A stretch of DNA of 64,000 bases from Pelagibacterales bacterium SAG-MED22 (GCA_014653985.1 JACWDT010000001.1:372001-436000); one strand, 5' to 3'; numbered from the stretch's first letter, positions 26,771 to 38,123 are shown. Numbers and translations: made by a program. Notes: generated by a model not told the origin, from the letters alone.

Positions 26771-27583
26771 TTGAAGACAAAATCAAAAGTACTAATTATT
26801 GCTGGATCTGACTCTTCTGGTGGTGCAGGAATACAGGCAGATATAAAAACTGTTACTGCATTAGGTTCATATGCGATGACCGCTATTACAGCTGTAACTG
26901 TTCAAAATACTACTGGTGTCAAATCAATTGTTCCAATTAATCCAAAAGAAATTTATAACCAAGTTATATTTTCCTCAAATGATATTAGGCCAGATGCTGT
27001 CAAGATTGGAATGTTGCATTCAGTAAAAGTTATCAGATCTGTAATTAAGTCATTAGATAAAATTAAAGTTAGAAATATTGTTTTAGATCCGGTCATGGTT
27101 GCAAAGGGGGGAGCAAAATTAATTGATAATAAGGCAATAAATTTACTTAAATCCTCCTTATTAAATAAAGTATTGATGATAACTCCAAATATTCCTGAGG
27201 CAGAAATTTTAACCAATACCAAAATAAAAACTAAACAGGATATGATTGTTGTTGCGCAAAAGTTAATTCAGCTAGGGGTAAAAAATGTTCTTATTAAAGG
27301 TGGTCATTTAAAAGGAGAATTTGTTCATGACATTTATGTAAACAACAAAGATATCAAAATTTTTAATAGCAAAAAAGTTAAAACAAAAAATACCCACGGA
27401 ACTGGTTGTACTTTATCCAGTGCTGTAGCAACATTTTTATCGTGTGGAAAACCAGTAAAGAAATCTTGTGAGCTTGCAATTAAGTATGTAAGTTTAGCTA
27501 TTAAATCTAATCCTAATTATGGTAACGGTCACGGTCCTATAAATCATCTTAACTCTATGAGTATAAATAAAAAATTTAAATAA
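26771..27583 (+). CDS. thiD: Hydroxymethylpyrimidine/phosphomethylpyrimidine kinase
   Basis: A 270-residue ribokinase-fold kinase phosphorylating HMP to HMP-PP for thiamine synthesis. It shows [18 protein letters not shown] at about residues 10-27 and the anion-hole motif [15 protein letters not shown] near the C-terminus. It starts at TTG (26771), one base after the glmM stop; no in-frame ATG lies nearer than inside the first strand. The stop overlaps the purA ATG by one base. Paired functionally with thiE at 7228. Confidence 0.93.
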   Translation: MKTKSKVLIIAGSDSSGGAGIQADIKTVTALGSYAMTAITAVTVQNTTGVKSIVPINPKEIYNQVIFSSNDIRPDAVKIGMLHSVKVIRSVIKSLDKIKVRNIVLDPVMVAKGGAKLIDNKAINLLKSSLLNKVLMITPNIPEAEILTNTKIKTKQDMIVVAQKLIQLGVKNVLIKGGHLKGEFVHDIYVNNKDIKIFNSKKVKTKNTHGTGCTLSSAVATFLSCGKPVKKSCELAIKYVSLAIKSNPNYGNGHGPINHLNSMSINKKFK

Positions 27584-28875
27584 TGAAAAATATAGTAGTC
27601 GTTGGATCGCAATGGGGAGATGAAGGAAAGGGTAAGATAGTTGATTGGCTATCTGAGCAGGCTGACGTTGTGATAAGATTCCAAGGAGGACACAATGCTG
27701 GACATACGCTTGTTATTGATGGTGTAACTTATAAATTAAGATTACTACCCTCAGGAATAGTAAGAAAAAATAAGATTTCAATTATTGGTAATGGAGTAGT
27801 TGTTGATCCCTGGGCACTACTAGATGAAGTAGAAGAAATAAAATTAAAAGGAGTAGATGTTAATGTTGATAATTTTATTATTTCAGAGTCTGCAAACTTA
27901 ATTTTACCATTTCATAGAGAAATGGATGAAATAAGAGAAGACGCAGCTGGAAAAGGAAAAATTGGGACCACAAGACGAGGAATTGGACCAGCTTATGAGG
28001 ATAAAGTTGGTAGAAGATCTATAAGAGTAATGGATTTAAGATCTGAAAAAAATTTAGATCATAGGTTAGAATCAGTTTTGATACACCACAATGCTATTAG
28101 AAAAGGTTTAGGAAAAAAAATTTATGAAAAAGAACAATTAAAAGCAGAGCTATTAAAAATTGCTCCCAAAATACTAAAATTTTCTCAACCTGTATGGCTT
28201 AAAATTGATCAATTTAAAAAACAAAAAAAGAAAATTTTATTTGAAGGAGCTCAAGGAATTTTATTAGATGTAGATCATGGAACCTATCCTTATGTCACCT
28301 CATCTAATACTGTAGCCTCAAGCGCTGCAACAGGAACTGGTTGTGGACCAAATTCAATTAATTATGTACTAGGAATAACCAAAGCATACACCACTCGTGT
28401 AGGGGAAGGACCTTTTCCAACAGAGTTAAAAGATGATATAGGAGAATTATTGGGCACTAGAGGAAAAGAATTTGGAACTGTTACTAGCAGAAAAAGAAGA
28501 TGTGGTTGGTTCGATGGTGTTCTGGTAAGACAAACTATTAAAATTTCTGGGATTGATGGAATTGCACTTACTAAATTAGACGTATTAGATGAATTGGATG
28601 AAATTAAAATGTGCATACATTATGAGTTAGATGGAAAAAAAATAGATTATTTACCAGCAGCTGTTGAGGATCAGTTAAAAATAAAACCGATATTCAAAAC
28701 TTTCCCTGGATGGAAAGCTTCAACAAATGGAATACAAAATATAGATGCTTTACCAGAAAATGCGAAAAAATATATTTTTGCAATTGAGGATTTTATTGGT
28801 GCAAAGATTTCAAGTATATCTACTAGTCCTGAGAGAGAAGATACAATATTAGTTGAAAACCCTTTTGATATTTAA
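27583..28875 (+). CDS. purA: Adenylosuccinate synthetase
   Basis: A 430-residue GTP-dependent enzyme making adenylosuccinate from IMP and aspartate. The P-loop is [14 protein letters not shown] near residues 9-22, [12 protein letters not shown] near 35-46 carries the catalytic histidine, [17 protein letters not shown] is present, and [16 protein letters not shown] is near 305-320. Last gene of the long rightward run. Its stop (28873-28875) overlaps the rpoH stop on the other strand. Confidence 0.98.
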   Translation: MKNIVVVGSQWGDEGKGKIVDWLSEQADVVIRFQGGHNAGHTLVIDGVTYKLRLLPSGIVRKNKISIIGNGVVVDPWALLDEVEEIKLKGVDVNVDNFIISESANLILPFHREMDEIREDAAGKGKIGTTRRGIGPAYEDKVGRRSIRVMDLRSEKNLDHRLESVLIHHNAIRKGLGKKIYEKEQLKAELLKIAPKILKFSQPVWLKIDQFKKQKKKILFEGAQGILLDVDHGTYPYVTSSNTVASSAATGTGCGPNSINYVLGITKAYTTRVGEGPFPTELKDDIGELLGTRGKEFGTVTSRKRRCGWFDGVLVRQTIKISGIDGIALTKLDVLDELDEIKMCIHYELDGKKIDYLPAAVEDQLKIKPIFKTFPGWKASTNGIQNIDALPENAKKYIFAIEDFIGAKISSISTSPEREDTILVENPFDI

Positions 28876-29765
28876 TTAGCTGGCAATAAATTTTTAGATT
28901 TTGCTAAAAGAAGCATATGCTTTTGAAGTTTTTCGAAAGCCTTATTTTCAATTTGTCTTACTCTTTCTCGGCTAATTTTATATTTCTGACTTAAATCTTC
29001 TAATGTTGTTGGATTATCATTCAGTCTTCTTGAGTGTAAAATTTCTCTTTCTCTATCGTTCAAGACTTTAATAGAATCTTTTAATAAATCTTTTCTTTGC
29101 TCCATTTCCTCATGGTGAGCAAACTTTAGATCATGGTCTAATTCTTTATCAACTAACCAGTCTTGCCACTCATCTCCATCTTCACCAACTTGAGCATTTA
29201 GAGAAAACTCTTTACCTGATAATCTTCTATTCATTGATATAACTTCTTCTTTACTTACGTCAAGCTTGTTGGCAATATGATCAACATGTTCATCTCTTAA
29301 ATCTCCTTCTTGTTGAGGAGCAATTTGATTTTTGATTTTTTTCAAATTAAAAAATAATTTTTTTTGGGCTGTTGTGGTTCCAATTTTTACTAAGCTCCAA
29401 GATCTTAATATATACTCTTGAATTGAAGCTTTGATCCACCACATAGCATATGTTGCTAACCTAAAACCTTTTTCAGGTTCAAATTTCTTAACAGCTTGCA
29501 TCAATCCAACGTTACCTTCAGAAATCATTTCGTTAACTGGTAAACCATAGCCTTTATATCCCATTGCAATTTTAGCAACTAATCTAAGATGGCTCGTAAC
29601 TAATTTTTCAGCAGACTTAATATTTCCTGTAGTTTTCCAATTTTTGGCCAACATATACTCTTCCTCAGCAGCGAGCATTGGAAATTTTTTAATTTGATCC
29701 AAGTATGCTGACAAACCTCCTTCATTAGATAGAGAGGGTAAATTATTACTGACAGTTGTATTCAT
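28872..29765 (-). CDS. rpoH: Heat-shock sigma factor RpoH (sigma-32)
   Basis: A 297-residue group 3 sigma factor. Region 2 contains [77 protein letters not shown]. The RpoH-box part follows as [12 protein letters not shown], and region 4.2 is [24 protein letters not shown]. It directs RNA polymerase to heat-shock promoters. It lies 41 bases downstream of rluD on the same strand, the usual alphaproteobacterial arrangement. FtsH, which controls RpoH in E. coli, is encoded 4.5 kb away. Confidence 0.96.
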   Translation of the reverse strand: MNTTVSNNLPSLSNEGGLSAYLDQIKKFPMLAAEEEYMLAKNWKTTGNIKSAEKLVTSHLRLVAKIAMGYKGYGLPVNEMISEGNVGLMQAVKKFEPEKGFRLATYAMWWIKASIQEYILRSWSLVKIGTTTAQKKLFFNLKKIKNQIAPQQEGDLRDEHVDHIANKLDVSKEEVISMNRRLSGKEFSLNAQVGEDGDEWQDWLVDKELDHDLKFAHHEEMEQRKDLLKDSIKVLNDREREILHSRRLNDNPTTLEDLSQKYKISRERVRQIENKAFEKLQKHMLLLAKSKNLLPAN

Positions 29766-29806
29766 AGCAGAATTTATTTAGTTAATTTAAAATAATTTTC
29801 AATGTT

Positions 29807-30787
29807 TTATTTATTAGTGTTTCTAAGCATTTCTAAAATAATATTTAGCTCATATGGCAAATTTGAGGAAAAATGCATTTTTTTATTATTTTTTGGATGT
29901 ATGAAACCAATAGTTTTAGCATGTAAAAATTGTCTTGGTAAATTAGATATTAAATTTTGAATTTTTAAATCTATATTTTTTAGTTTTTTATATCTTTTTT
30001 TATATTTATCATCACCAACTATACTGTTTCCCTTATAATTCATATGGACCCTAATTTGATGGGTACGACCTGTCTCTAGTTTGCACTCTACTAAACTTAA
30101 TGTGGGTGTCTTTTCATTTTCGAAAATTTCAAGAGTTTTATAATTGGTAATTGCTTTCTTTCCCTTGGATCGACTAACTTCCATTAGCTGCCTATTTCTT
30201 GAACTACGTGTTAGGAATGTAGATATTTGTCCTTTTGATGGTCTTAACTTCCCCCATATTAATAGCTGGTACTCTCTTAAAATAGTATGTTCGCTAAATT
30301 GTTTTGATAAATTTTCATGGGCTTGATTGTTTTTAGCAATTACTACTAATCCTGATGTATTTTTGTCAATTCGATGAACAATTCCTGGTCTTAATTCGTC
30401 ACCAATATTAGATAAGGAATCTTTATCATAATGCATTAAAGCATTAACTATTGTTTGATCATAGTTGCCTGCTCCAGGGTGCATAATTATACCAGCTGGC
30501 TTGTTGATAACCATTAAGTCATCATCCTCATGTATAATATCTAATTTGTAATCAAATGGTTTTAACGATGCTGACTTTGGTTTTGGTATTTCAAGAACAA
30601 CCTGATCTCCAGCATTAACTTTTTTAGACGGATTATTTATAATGATATTGTTTAATTTGAGTTTATCTTTTAATATTAAATTTTTGATTCTAGTTCTACT
30701 AATTAACCTTTCTCTTTGGTTGATCAAAATATCAACTCTTGAATTTTTTTCCTCCTGTTGAACAATAAAATTAATGTTTTTTTCCAT
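29807..30787 (-). CDS. rluD: 23S rRNA pseudouridine synthase, RluD family
   Basis: A 326-residue protein with an N-terminal S4 RNA-binding domain (SRVDILINQRERLISRTRIKNLILKDKLKLNN) and the RluA/RluD catalytic domain with the active-site loop PGIVHRIDKNTSGLVVIAK, preceded by INKPAGIIMHPGAGN, and the later ETGRTHQIRVHM. RluD modifies helix 69 of 23S rRNA in E. coli; the precise target here is inferred. It sits upstream of rpoH, with the divergent tRNA-Arg 23 bases away. Confidence 0.92.
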   Translation of the reverse strand: MEKNINFIVQQEEKNSRVDILINQRERLISRTRIKNLILKDKLKLNNIIINNPSKKVNAGDQVVLEIPKPKSASLKPFDYKLDIIHEDDDLMVINKPAGIIMHPGAGNYDQTIVNALMHYDKDSLSNIGDELRPGIVHRIDKNTSGLVVIAKNNQAHENLSKQFSEHTILREYQLLIWGKLRPSKGQISTFLTRSSRNRQLMEVSRSKGKKAITNYKTLEIFENEKTPTLSLVECKLETGRTHQIRVHMNYKGNSIVGDDKYKKRYKKLKNIDLKIQNLISNLPRQFLHAKTIGFIHPKNNKKMHFSSNLPYELNIILEMLRNTNK

Positions 30788-30810
30788 AAAATATAATATT
30801 AATACTATAT

Positions 30811-30887
30811 GCGCTTGTAGCTCAACTGGATAGAGCGCCTGACTTCGGATCAGGAGGTTCTGGGTTCGACTCCTAGCAGGCGCACCA
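30811..30887 (+). tRNA. tRNA-Arg (TCG)
   Basis: A complete 77-nt cloverleaf with encoded CCA. The anticodon stem-loop is CCTGA-CTTCGGA-TCAGG, giving anticodon TCG for CGA arginine codons. The acceptor stem GCGCTTG pairs with CAGGCGC. Its 3' end is one base before the stop of the oppositely oriented ABC permease gene. Confidence 0.95.
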
Positions 30888-30888
30888 A

Positions 30889-31680
30889 TTATTCTCCTAT
30901 ATTTATCAAAGTTCCTTTGTCACGAGCTTTATCAAACGAGTAATAAAAAATTGATATTGCAAGAATAATATAAAAAATATTAAGATAAAGTGCATTAAAG
31001 ATATTTTCATAATTTACTTGACCGTTTACTAAAATATTTCTTGTCTCTTCAAATATGTAGACAAGTGGTAGAGCATAAGCAATAGATTGAAAGATACCTG
31101 GCAAAATTTCAACAGGGTAATAAATGCAACCAAACGGGGCTAACAAAAACATTGTAGACCATGCTATGTTTTCAAATGAGGGTCCAAATCTAAGTAATCC
31201 AGCAGAGACAAATAAGCCAAGAGTAATCCCAAAAATATATAAACTTAAAAAAAGAAAAGCTAAAGGCATTCCTAATTCCAATAAAGAAATTCCAAACAGA
31301 GGAGAAGTAAGCAATATAGCTGGGACCAGTCCTATCAAGGCTCTTATTAAAGCAGTGACAACTAAAGAAATAATAATTTCACTAATTTTCATTGGAGCAA
31401 TGAAAAGGTTAGTGAAATTTCTACTCCATATTTCCTCTAAAAATAACATATTGAAACCAATACTTGTTCTAAACAAAAAATCGTAGAGAATTGCACATGA
31501 TAGAATTACACCTACAGCACCACTATAGTAAGTACTGTGCTCTGCAAAAAAATTTGAAATAAATCCCCATAAAGTTATTTGAATTGAGGGCCAATATATT
31601 AAGTCAAGGACTCTTGGAAATGATCTAGTGATTAAGTAAAAATGTCTTAAAAAAAGTCCATAAATTCTTGTAAAATTCAT
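30889..31680 (-). CDS. ABC-2 type transporter permease (NodJ-like)
   Basis: A 263-residue membrane protein with about six helices, opening with FLRHFYLITRSFPRVLDLIYWPSIQITLWGFISNFF. It includes the ABC-2 signature region LLAPFGCIYYPVEILPGIFQSIAYALPLVYIFEETR near residues 185-220. Such permeases export lipids, polysaccharides or drugs; the cargo cannot be told. Its start overlaps the ATPase stop by 4 bases, so the two form one exporter. Confidence 0.88.
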   Translation of the reverse strand: MNFTRIYGLFLRHFYLITRSFPRVLDLIYWPSIQITLWGFISNFFAEHSTYYSGAVGVILSCAILYDFLFRTSIGFNMLFLEEIWSRNFTNLFIAPMKISEIIISLVVTALIRALIGLVPAILLTSPLFGISLLELGMPLAFLFLSLYIFGITLGLFVSAGLLRFGPSFENIAWSTMFLLAPFGCIYYPVEILPGIFQSIAYALPLVYIFEETRNILVNGQVNYENIFNALYLNIFYIILAISIFYYSFDKARDKGTLINIGE

Positions 31681-32405
31681 CTTTTATTTCTCGCTATTTC
31701 CAAAAACACCTCTTCTAAATTTTTTCTCCCATGTTTCAATATTAAATCATTAGGCGTTCCTCTATCTACGATAATTCCATCTTTCATCATTAAAACAGAA
31801 CCACACAATCTTTTAACTTCATCCATATTATGTGAAGCAAGTAAAACTGAAATTTTTTTTTCTTTTTTATAATTTTCTAAAAATGTTCTTACAAAATCTC
31901 CTGTTTCAGGATCCAATGAAGCTGTTGGCTCATCTAGTAGCAGTACTGTAGGGTCATTTATTAATGCTTTTGCCAAACTGACTCTATTTTTTTGTCCTGA
32001 CGAAAGTTCTCCTGTTATTTTATCTAAAAGATCAGATAGTCTAAGTCTATCTGAAAGATAATTAATTCGATTTTCTAAATCGTCAACGTTATATAATTTT
32101 CCATAAACAATTAAATTTTGCTTAACTTTCAATTTTTTAGGAAGCTCTATATAAGGGGATATAAAATTCATTCTATGTAGAAGAGATATTTTATTTGTCT
32201 CGATATTTTTTCCATTAATTAAAACTTCACCTTTAGTAGGTTTTAATAACCCTAATATCATTCCAATTGTGGTTGTCTTTCCACATCCATTAGGTCCCAA
32301 CAAGCCAACAATTTCATTTTCACCAATTTTAAAATTTACATTACTGACAGCATTCTTTGATTTATATTTTTTAGAGAGATTTATTACTTCAATTGAATTT
32401 TTCAT
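31677..32405 (-). CDS. ABC transporter ATP-binding protein
   Basis: A 242-residue ATPase with Walker A GPNGCGKTT at 37-45, signature ELSSGQKNRVSLAKAL near 136-152, Walker B VLLLDEPTASLDPETG, and the switch histidine in LLASHNMDEVKRLC. The closest type is the NodI/CcmA-like export family, and its partner is the ABC-2 permease immediately downstream. It follows the Sua5 gene without a gap. Confidence 0.92.
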   Translation of the reverse strand: MKNSIEVINLSKKYKSKNAVSNVNFKIGENEIVGLLGPNGCGKTTTIGMILGLLKPTKGEVLINGKNIETNKISLLHRMNFISPYIELPKKLKVKQNLIVYGKLYNVDDLENRINYLSDRLRLSDLLDKITGELSSGQKNRVSLAKALINDPTVLLLDEPTASLDPETGDFVRTFLENYKKEKKISVLLASHNMDEVKRLCGSVLMMKDGIIVDRGTPNDLILKHGRKNLEEVFLEIARNKR

Positions 32406-33338
32406 TTAATATTTTGAAGCTCTCTCTAGCCGATCATTAATTGTTTGTCCTATTCCAATATTAGGAATTTTTTCGACAGCAATTTTTTTGTATCCTTTAT
32501 TTTTAATTTTTCTTATGAGAGGATATAAATTTCTTGCAGCTTTGATCAAATTATTATTTTTACTAAGAAAGAAATAATTTTTAGAATTTATTTTTCTTTT
32601 TTTTATTAATACAAATGCTTCTCCTTTATTTGGTTTCTTTACATTCATCCTTAAAGGTATTCCAGGAGAATAATGAAGAGAAAACAAACCTGGTGAAATC
32701 TTGTTTTTAGATTTATTCTTAATTAATATTTGTTTTTTTATTATCTTTTTAATTTTTGAAACACTTAAACCTCCAAGTCTTAATATTGATGCATTATCAG
32801 TAAGGTTAATAATTGTAGATTCTACCCCAATTGAACATCTTCCCCCTTTAAGTATATATTTTAATTTTTTTCCAAATTCTTCTTTTACATCAGAGGGCTG
32901 TACAGAGCTTAGTTTTGAAGAAATATTTGCACTTGGTGCAGCTAAGGGATAACTTAAAACTTTAAGTAATCTTCGCAGCAGTGGATGTTTGGGAAATCTA
33001 ATAGCAACTGTATTTTTATTATTGGTTGCAAATTTTGATATTTTTGAATTTTTTTTTAATTTTAAAATATATGTAATTGGTCCAGGTGAAAATTTATTGT
33101 ATAGTTTTTTAAAATCCTCATTAATTATACAATCGTGTTCGAGAGCCTTAACATTATAGTAGTGAATAATTAAAGGGTTGTTGGAAGGTCTTTTCTTTAA
33201 TTTGAATATTTTTTTTACTGAGGTGTCAGAATAAGCATTCCCAGCTAATCCATAAACTGTTTCTGTTGGTACTGCTATACATTCTTTGCTGTCTAAATAT
33301 TTTTTTGCTTTTTTGATATTTGATTGATTAGATTTCAT
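32406..33338 (-). CDS. Threonylcarbamoyl-AMP synthase, Sua5/YwlC type
   Basis: A 310-residue protein with a YrdC domain (ECIAVPTETVYGLAGNAYS near the N-terminus, KKRPSNNPLIIHYY, TVAIRFPKHPLLRRLL, YPLAAPSANISSKLSSVQP) and a smaller C-terminal Sua5 domain beginning around SPGLFSLHYSP. It makes the threonylcarbamoyl-AMP used for t6A37 in ANN-decoding tRNAs. The start at 33338 (MKSNQSNIKKAKKYL) is preferred over one 39 bases upstream because the longer version would run to within the xseB start on the other strand. Confidence 0.9.
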   Translation of the reverse strand: MKSNQSNIKKAKKYLDSKECIAVPTETVYGLAGNAYSDTSVKKIFKLKKRPSNNPLIIHYYNVKALEHDCIINEDFKKLYNKFSPGPITYILKLKKNSKISKFATNNKNTVAIRFPKHPLLRRLLKVLSYPLAAPSANISSKLSSVQPSDVKEEFGKKLKYILKGGRCSIGVESTIINLTDNASILRLGGLSVSKIKKIIKKQILIKNKSKNKISPGLFSLHYSPGIPLRMNVKKPNKGEAFVLIKKRKINSKNYFFLSKNNNLIKAARNLYPLIRKIKNKGYKKIAVEKIPNIGIGQTINDRLERASKY

Positions 33339-33355
33339 GTAATAATTACTAATAT

Positions 33356-33592
33356 ATGAATGAAAAAAATTTACCACTTGATTATCAACACAGCTCTTTG
33401 GAGGAGCTCACTGAAAAAGCAAATAGCATAATTGAGTCGCTAGAGAATGAAAAAAATTTAAATAATTCTGTTGATAGATATCAAGAGTTATTAAAATTAA
33501 ATAATCTTATCGAAAAAAAATTTCAAAAAAGTCTTAAATCTATAGGTGAAACGACAAATAATAAAATCAAGGAAATTGTAAAAAAAAAATGA
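33356..33592 (+). CDS. xseB: Exodeoxyribonuclease VII small subunit
   Basis: A 78-residue, mostly helical protein with the motif SSLEELTEKANSIIESLENEKNLNNSVDRYQEL, matching XseB (sfEeal.eLe.iv..LE...l.LEesl..ye.g). It binds the large subunit XseA, which is not in the window. It starts the xseB-ispA-dxs operon, an arrangement also found in E. coli, with a 4-base overlap into ispA. Confidence 0.85.
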   Translation: MNEKNLPLDYQHSSLEELTEKANSIIESLENEKNLNNSVDRYQELLKLNNLIEKKFQKSLKSIGETTNNKIKEIVKKK

Positions 33593-34461
33593 AAAATGAA
33601 GTAAATAAAATTGCAAAAGATACAAATTATTTTTTAAAAAAATTTATTAATAATCAAAATAGTTCTCATCTTATCAATGCAATGAAATATGGTTTATTTC
33701 CTGGAGGAAAGAAAATTAGATCAAAAATACTAATAGACTTTGGTTTGTTATTTTCAATTAGTTACAAAACTTTAATACAGATTGGTGCAGCAGTAGAATG
33801 TATACACGCCTACTCCCTTATTCATGACGATTTACCTTGTATGGATAATGATAAAATTAGGCGAGGAAAAGCATCTACTCATGTAAAATATGGAGAGTCT
33901 ACAGCTGTACTAGCTGGGAATTCATTGTTAACTATGGCATTTGAAATTTTATCTAACAAAAATTTAGATTTACCTGAAAAAACTAAAGTTAATTTAATAA
34001 AAAAATTGTCTGAATGCTCAGGTCATCTTGGTATTGCTGGTGGGCAATATCTAGATTTAAATTATGAGAAAAAAAAAGTTTCAAGAAATAAAATTATTGA
34101 AATGGAAATAAAAAAAACAGGAATGTTATTTAGTTTTTGTTGTGTGGCCCCAGCAATAATCAAGAATAAAAAAAATTTAGAGCTCAGGTTTTTTGAAAAT
34201 ATTGGATCAGATATAGGCTTACTATTTCAAATTTCTGATGACTTTATTGACCATAAAGGAAATTCAAAAATAGCTGGAAAAAAAACAGGAAAAGATCAAA
34301 AAAAAGGAAAAGCAACACTTATTAGTTTACTTGGTTATAATAATGCGCTTAAATATTGTAATAATTTAATTATAAATATTAACAAAAAATTACAAAAATA
34401 CGGTTCTAATTCAAAAAAAATAATACAGACTTTGGAATACATTTTAAATAGAGATAGATGA
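33589..34461 (+). CDS. ispA: Farnesyl/geranyl diphosphate synthase (short-chain prenyltransferase)
   Basis: A 290-residue all-helical trans-prenyltransferase. The first aspartate-rich motif is [12 protein letters not shown] (about residues 78-89), followed by [13 protein letters not shown]. The second is [13 protein letters not shown] near 215. It condenses IPP with DMAPP/GPP. Coupled to xseB and dxs by ATGA overlaps on both sides. The motif pattern, with two residues between the Asp pairs (DDLPCMD), fits bacterial FPP synthase. Confidence 0.93.
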   Translation: MKNEVNKIAKDTNYFLKKFINNQNSSHLINAMKYGLFPGGKKIRSKILIDFGLLFSISYKTLIQIGAAVECIHAYSLIHDDLPCMDNDKIRRGKASTHVKYGESTAVLAGNSLLTMAFEILSNKNLDLPEKTKVNLIKKLSECSGHLGIAGGQYLDLNYEKKKVSRNKIIEMEIKKTGMLFSFCCVAPAIIKNKKNLELRFFENIGSDIGLLFQISDDFIDHKGNSKIAGKKTGKDQKKGKATLISLLGYNNALKYCNNLIININKKLQKYGSNSKKIIQTLEYILNRDR

Positions 34462-36374
34462 TAAACAAAAGCATATTTTTAAAAGATATAAATTTCCCTT
34501 CTGATTTAAGAAAAATTTCTGAAAAGGATTTACCAAAAGTTGCAAAAGAAGTCAGAGATGAAATGATTGATGCTGTATCTCAAACAGGCGGTCATTTGGG
34601 TGCGGGTTTAGGTGTTGTAGAACTAACCGTTGCCCTTCATTATGTATTTGATACACCAAATGACAAACTAATTTGGGATGTAGGACATCAATCCTATCCA
34701 CATAAAATTTTAACAGGAAGAAAAGATAAAATTAGAACTTTGAGACAAGGTAATGGATTATCGGGTTTTACAAAAAGAACTGAAAGTGAATATGATCCTT
34801 TCGGTGCAGCTCATAGTTCAACATCAATTTCTTCTGCGCTAGGTATAGCTGAGGCAAATAAATTAGAAAATAAATCCTCAAACGTAATAGCAGTAATAGG
34901 AGACGGTGCTATCAGTGCTGGTATGGCTTATGAGGCAATGAATAATGCAGGTGCCTCTAAAACCAAAATGATTGTTATTTTAAACGACAACGATATGTCA
35001 ATCGCAAAACCTGTTGGAGCGATGAGAACATATCTTGCAAAATTATTGACTGGAAAAATATATTTTAGCTTTAGAGAAACTATAAAATTAATTACTTCTG
35101 CATTTTCAAAGAGGTTTAGTGCAAAAGCAGGGAAAGCAGAAGATTTTTTAAGATCTGCATTCACTGGTGGCACTATGTTTAATTCATTAGGTTTTTATTA
35201 TGTGGGACCGATTGACGGGCATGATTTATCAACTCTCATTCCAATTTTAAAAAATGCTAGAGACTCAAATCATGAGGGTCCAATTATGATTCATATTAAA
35301 ACACAAAAAGGTAAAGGATATAGTTACGCAGAAAAAGCTAAAGATCATTATCACGGAGTTTCAAAATTTAATGTTGATACTGGCGAACAAAATAAAAGTG
35401 GTTCTAATTTACCTTCATATACAAAAGTATTTGCAAATACTCTTGTCAAACATGCCAAAAAAGATAGTAAAATTGTTGGAATAACAGCAGCCATGCCTGG
35501 TGGAACAGGAATGGATATTTTTGGTAAAGAGTTTCCAAAAAGAATGTTTGATGTTGGTATAGCTGAGCAACATGCAGTCACATTTGCTGCTGGAATGGCA
35601 ACAGAGGGATATAAGCCTTATGCTGCAATATACTCAACATTTTTACAAAGAGCATACGATCAAGTTGTTCATGATGTTGCTATTCAAAGCTTACCAGTGA
35701 GATTTGCAATTGATAGAGCTGGATTAGTTGGTGCTGATGGATCAACACACGCTGGTTCATTTGATATTACTTATTTATCAACTTTACCAAATTTTATTGT
35801 GATGGCTGCGAGTGACGAAGCCGAATTGGTTAAAATGATAAATACCTCAGTAGGTATTAATGATAGACCAAGTGCAATTAGATATCCAAGAGGAGTAGGT
35901 GTTGGGGTTGAACTTCCATCAATAGAGGAAAAAGTTGAAATTGGAAAAGGAAGAATAATTCAAAATGGTAGTCAAGTATGCCTGTTAAACTTGGGTACAA
36001 GATTACAAGAATGTAAATTAGCGGCAGAAAATTTAAAACAAAAAGGAGTTTCAACTACTATTGTTGATGCAAGGTTTGCCAAACCCTTAGACGAAGAGTT
36101 AATTATTAAATGTGCTAGAGAGCATGAAATTTTAATCTCTATTGAAGAAGGGTCAATTGGCGGATTTGGTTCACATGTTAAAAACTTACTTGCAGAGAAA
36201 GGGATATTTGACAAAGGTCTAAAATTTAGATCAATGAATCTACCAGACAAATTTATTGAACAAAATACTCCAGAAAAAATGTATGAAATTGCTGGTTTAA
36301 ACGCTTCTCAAATTTCAGAGAAAATTATAGATATTTTATTTAACAAAAATTCAATCAAAGTTGTAAAAAATTAA
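34458..36374 (+). CDS. dxs: 1-deoxy-D-xylulose-5-phosphate synthase
   Basis: A 638-residue thiamine-diphosphate enzyme, first step of the MEP isoprenoid pathway. N-terminal signature [43 protein letters not shown] motif [18 protein letters not shown] near residues 148-165, catalytic glutamate region [15 protein letters not shown], and [15 protein letters not shown]. It follows ispA with a 4-base overlap. Its 3' end is 6 bases from the stop of the convergent aroC. Confidence 0.97.
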   Translation: MINKSIFLKDINFPSDLRKISEKDLPKVAKEVRDEMIDAVSQTGGHLGAGLGVVELTVALHYVFDTPNDKLIWDVGHQSYPHKILTGRKDKIRTLRQGNGLSGFTKRTESEYDPFGAAHSSTSISSALGIAEANKLENKSSNVIAVIGDGAISAGMAYEAMNNAGASKTKMIVILNDNDMSIAKPVGAMRTYLAKLLTGKIYFSFRETIKLITSAFSKRFSAKAGKAEDFLRSAFTGGTMFNSLGFYYVGPIDGHDLSTLIPILKNARDSNHEGPIMIHIKTQKGKGYSYAEKAKDHYHGVSKFNVDTGEQNKSGSNLPSYTKVFANTLVKHAKKDSKIVGITAAMPGGTGMDIFGKEFPKRMFDVGIAEQHAVTFAAGMATEGYKPYAAIYSTFLQRAYDQVVHDVAIQSLPVRFAIDRAGLVGADGSTHAGSFDITYLSTLPNFIVMAASDEAELVKMINTSVGINDRPSAIRYPRGVGVGVELPSIEEKVEIGKGRIIQNGSQVCLLNLGTRLQECKLAAENLKQKGVSTTIVDARFAKPLDEELIIKCAREHEILISIEEGSIGGFGSHVKNLLAEKGIFDKGLKFRSMNLPDKFIEQNTPEKMYEIAGLNASQISEKIIDILFNKNSIKVVKN

Positions 36375-36380
36375 ATTGTT

Positions 36381-37463
36381 TTAATGACATTGTGCCTTGT
36401 TCATCAGATAGTGATCCAATAAAACACAATTCATCATTGCCTCACCAACAGGTACAGCTCTTATGCCAACACATGGATCGTGTCTCCCTGTTACAGATAT
36501 GGTTGTATTTTTTCCAAATTTATCAATTGTTTTTCTTGTTGTTAAGATTGATGATGTTGGTTTTACTGCAAATGAAGCAATAATTTCTTGTCCAGTTGAA
36601 ATACCACCCAAAATTCCACCAGCATTATTTGAATTAAACTTAAGTTTTTTACCTTTTTGTGAAATTTCATCTGAGTTTTGCTCACCACTTAGTTGTGCAG
36701 AGTTCATTCCTACGCCAATATTAACTCCTTTCACAGCATTAATGCTCATAAAACTAGATGCAATATCAGAGTCTAGTTTTGAGTAAATAGGTGCGCCCAA
36801 TCCTACTGGAATTCCTCTCGCTCTAATTTCAATCACTGCACCGCATGAAGATCCAGATTTTCTTACCCCTAATAAATATTTTTCCCAAAGTTTTATCATT
36901 GATTTATCAGGACAAAAAAACGGATTTTTTGTAATTATTTTGTCATTCCATTTGTCAGTATCACACCCTAGTATGCCTAATTGAGTGACAGCACCAATAA
37001 CTTTAAATTTTTTACCTAATTTTTTCTGTAAAACCAACTTTGCTATTGCACCAGCTGCAACCCTTGATGCAGTTTCTCTTGCTGAAGATCTTCCACCACC
37101 TCTATAATCTCTAATTCCATATTTTTTGAAATAAGTAAAGTCAGCGTGCCCAGGTCTAAATTTATCTTTAATATTTCCATAATCCTTTGATCTCATATCT
37201 TTATTATAAATAATTAAAGATATTGGTGTACCAGTGGTTCTTCCATCAAAAACTCCAGACAATATTTGTACTTTATCGTCTTCTTTTCTTTGAGTTGTAA
37301 ATTTTGATTGTCCTGGTTTTCTCTTATCCAGTTCTTTTTGTATATCTTTTTCACTCAAATTAATATTTGGGGGACATCCATCAACGATACAACCAATTGC
37401 AGGACCATGAGATTCACCCCAAGTAGAGAAACGAAATAGCTTTCCAAATGTATTAAATGACAT
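36381..37463 (-). CDS. aroC: Chorismate synthase
   Basis: A 360-residue FMN-dependent enzyme making chorismate from EPSP. The three family motifs are present: [17 protein letters not shown] near residue 16-32, [24 protein letters not shown] near 119-142, and the late [19 protein letters not shown] lone biosynthetic gene between dxs (convergent) and pdxH (divergent, 33-base gap). Confidence 0.97.
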   Translation of the reverse strand: MSFNTFGKLFRFSTWGESHGPAIGCIVDGCPPNINLSEKDIQKELDKRKPGQSKFTTQRKEDDKVQILSGVFDGRTTGTPISLIIYNKDMRSKDYGNIKDKFRPGHADFTYFKKYGIRDYRGGGRSSARETASRVAAGAIAKLVLQKKLGKKFKVIGAVTQLGILGCDTDKWNDKIITKNPFFCPDKSMIKLWEKYLLGVRKSGSSCGAVIEIRARGIPVGLGAPIYSKLDSDIASSFMSINAVKGVNIGVGMNSAQLSGEQNSDEISQKGKKLKFNSNNAGGILGGISTGQEIIASFAVKPTSSILTTRKTIDKFGKNTTISVTGRHDPCVGIRAVPVGEAMMNCVLLDHYLMNKAQCH

Positions 37464-37496
37464 TATTTATATTATATAGATTATTTTGTTTAAATT

Positions 37497-38123
37497 ATGA
37501 ATCAAAAAAACTCACTTGGGCTTAATAATTGTTTTATGGATGTAGATGATCCAATTCATTTATTTGATACTTGGATGGAAGAAGCAAAAAAAACTGAGCC
37601 AAACGACCCAAACGCAGTAGCGCTAGCAACATCTAACAAAAATAACATCCCATCTGTAAGGATGGTCTTGTTAAAAGACTTTAATCAAAATGGATTTGTA
37701 TTTTATACAAATTTGGACAGTCAAAAAGGACATGAACTTAAAGAAAATCCAAACGTAGCAATGTGCTTTCATTGGAAAAGTTTGCTAAGACAAATTAGAA
37801 TTAATGGCACTGTTTCATCAGTGCCCAATGAGGTTGCAGATGAATATTATAATTCAAGAAGTTATGAAAGCAGAATAGGAGCATGGGCATCTAAACAGAG
37901 TAAAGAACTTAAAAATAGAGATCAACTAGATAAATCTATAGAAGAATATAAAAAAAAATACGCAGATAAGAATAATGTTCCACGACCAAATTATTGGTCA
38001 GGATGGAACTTGTCTCCTTCAAGTATTGAATTCTGGCTGGATGGAGATAATAGAATTCACGAAAGATTAAAATATATAAAAAATTCTAAAGGACAATGGA
38101 TCAGATCTCTTTTGAGTCCTTAA
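37497..38123 (+). CDS. pdxH: Pyridoxamine 5'-phosphate oxidase
   Basis: A 208-residue FMN enzyme producing pyridoxal 5'-phosphate. Motifs: PNAVALATSNKNNIPSVRMVLLKDFNQNGFVFYTNLDSQKGHEL near residues 38-82, LRQIRINGTV, SYESRIGAWASKQSKEL, and the C-terminal PNYWSGWNLSPSSIEFWLDGDNRIHERLKY. Full length. Stop codons of pdxH and the convergent ispB overlap by 4 bases (TTAA). Confidence 0.96.
   Translation: MNQKNSLGLNNCFMDVDDPIHLFDTWMEEAKKTEPNDPNAVALATSNKNNIPSVRMVLLKDFNQNGFVFYTNLDSQKGHELKENPNVAMCFHWKSLLRQIRINGTVSSVPNEVADEYYNSRSYESRIGAWASKQSKELKNRDQLDKSIEEYKKKYADKNNVPRPNYWSGWNLSPSSIEFWLDGDNRIHERLKYIKNSKGQWIRSLLSP

Noticed and set aside
31124-31486. 120-residue frame on the plus strand inside the ABC permease gene
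   Set aside because: Antisense to a clear multi-helix permease with no recognisable motif of its own.
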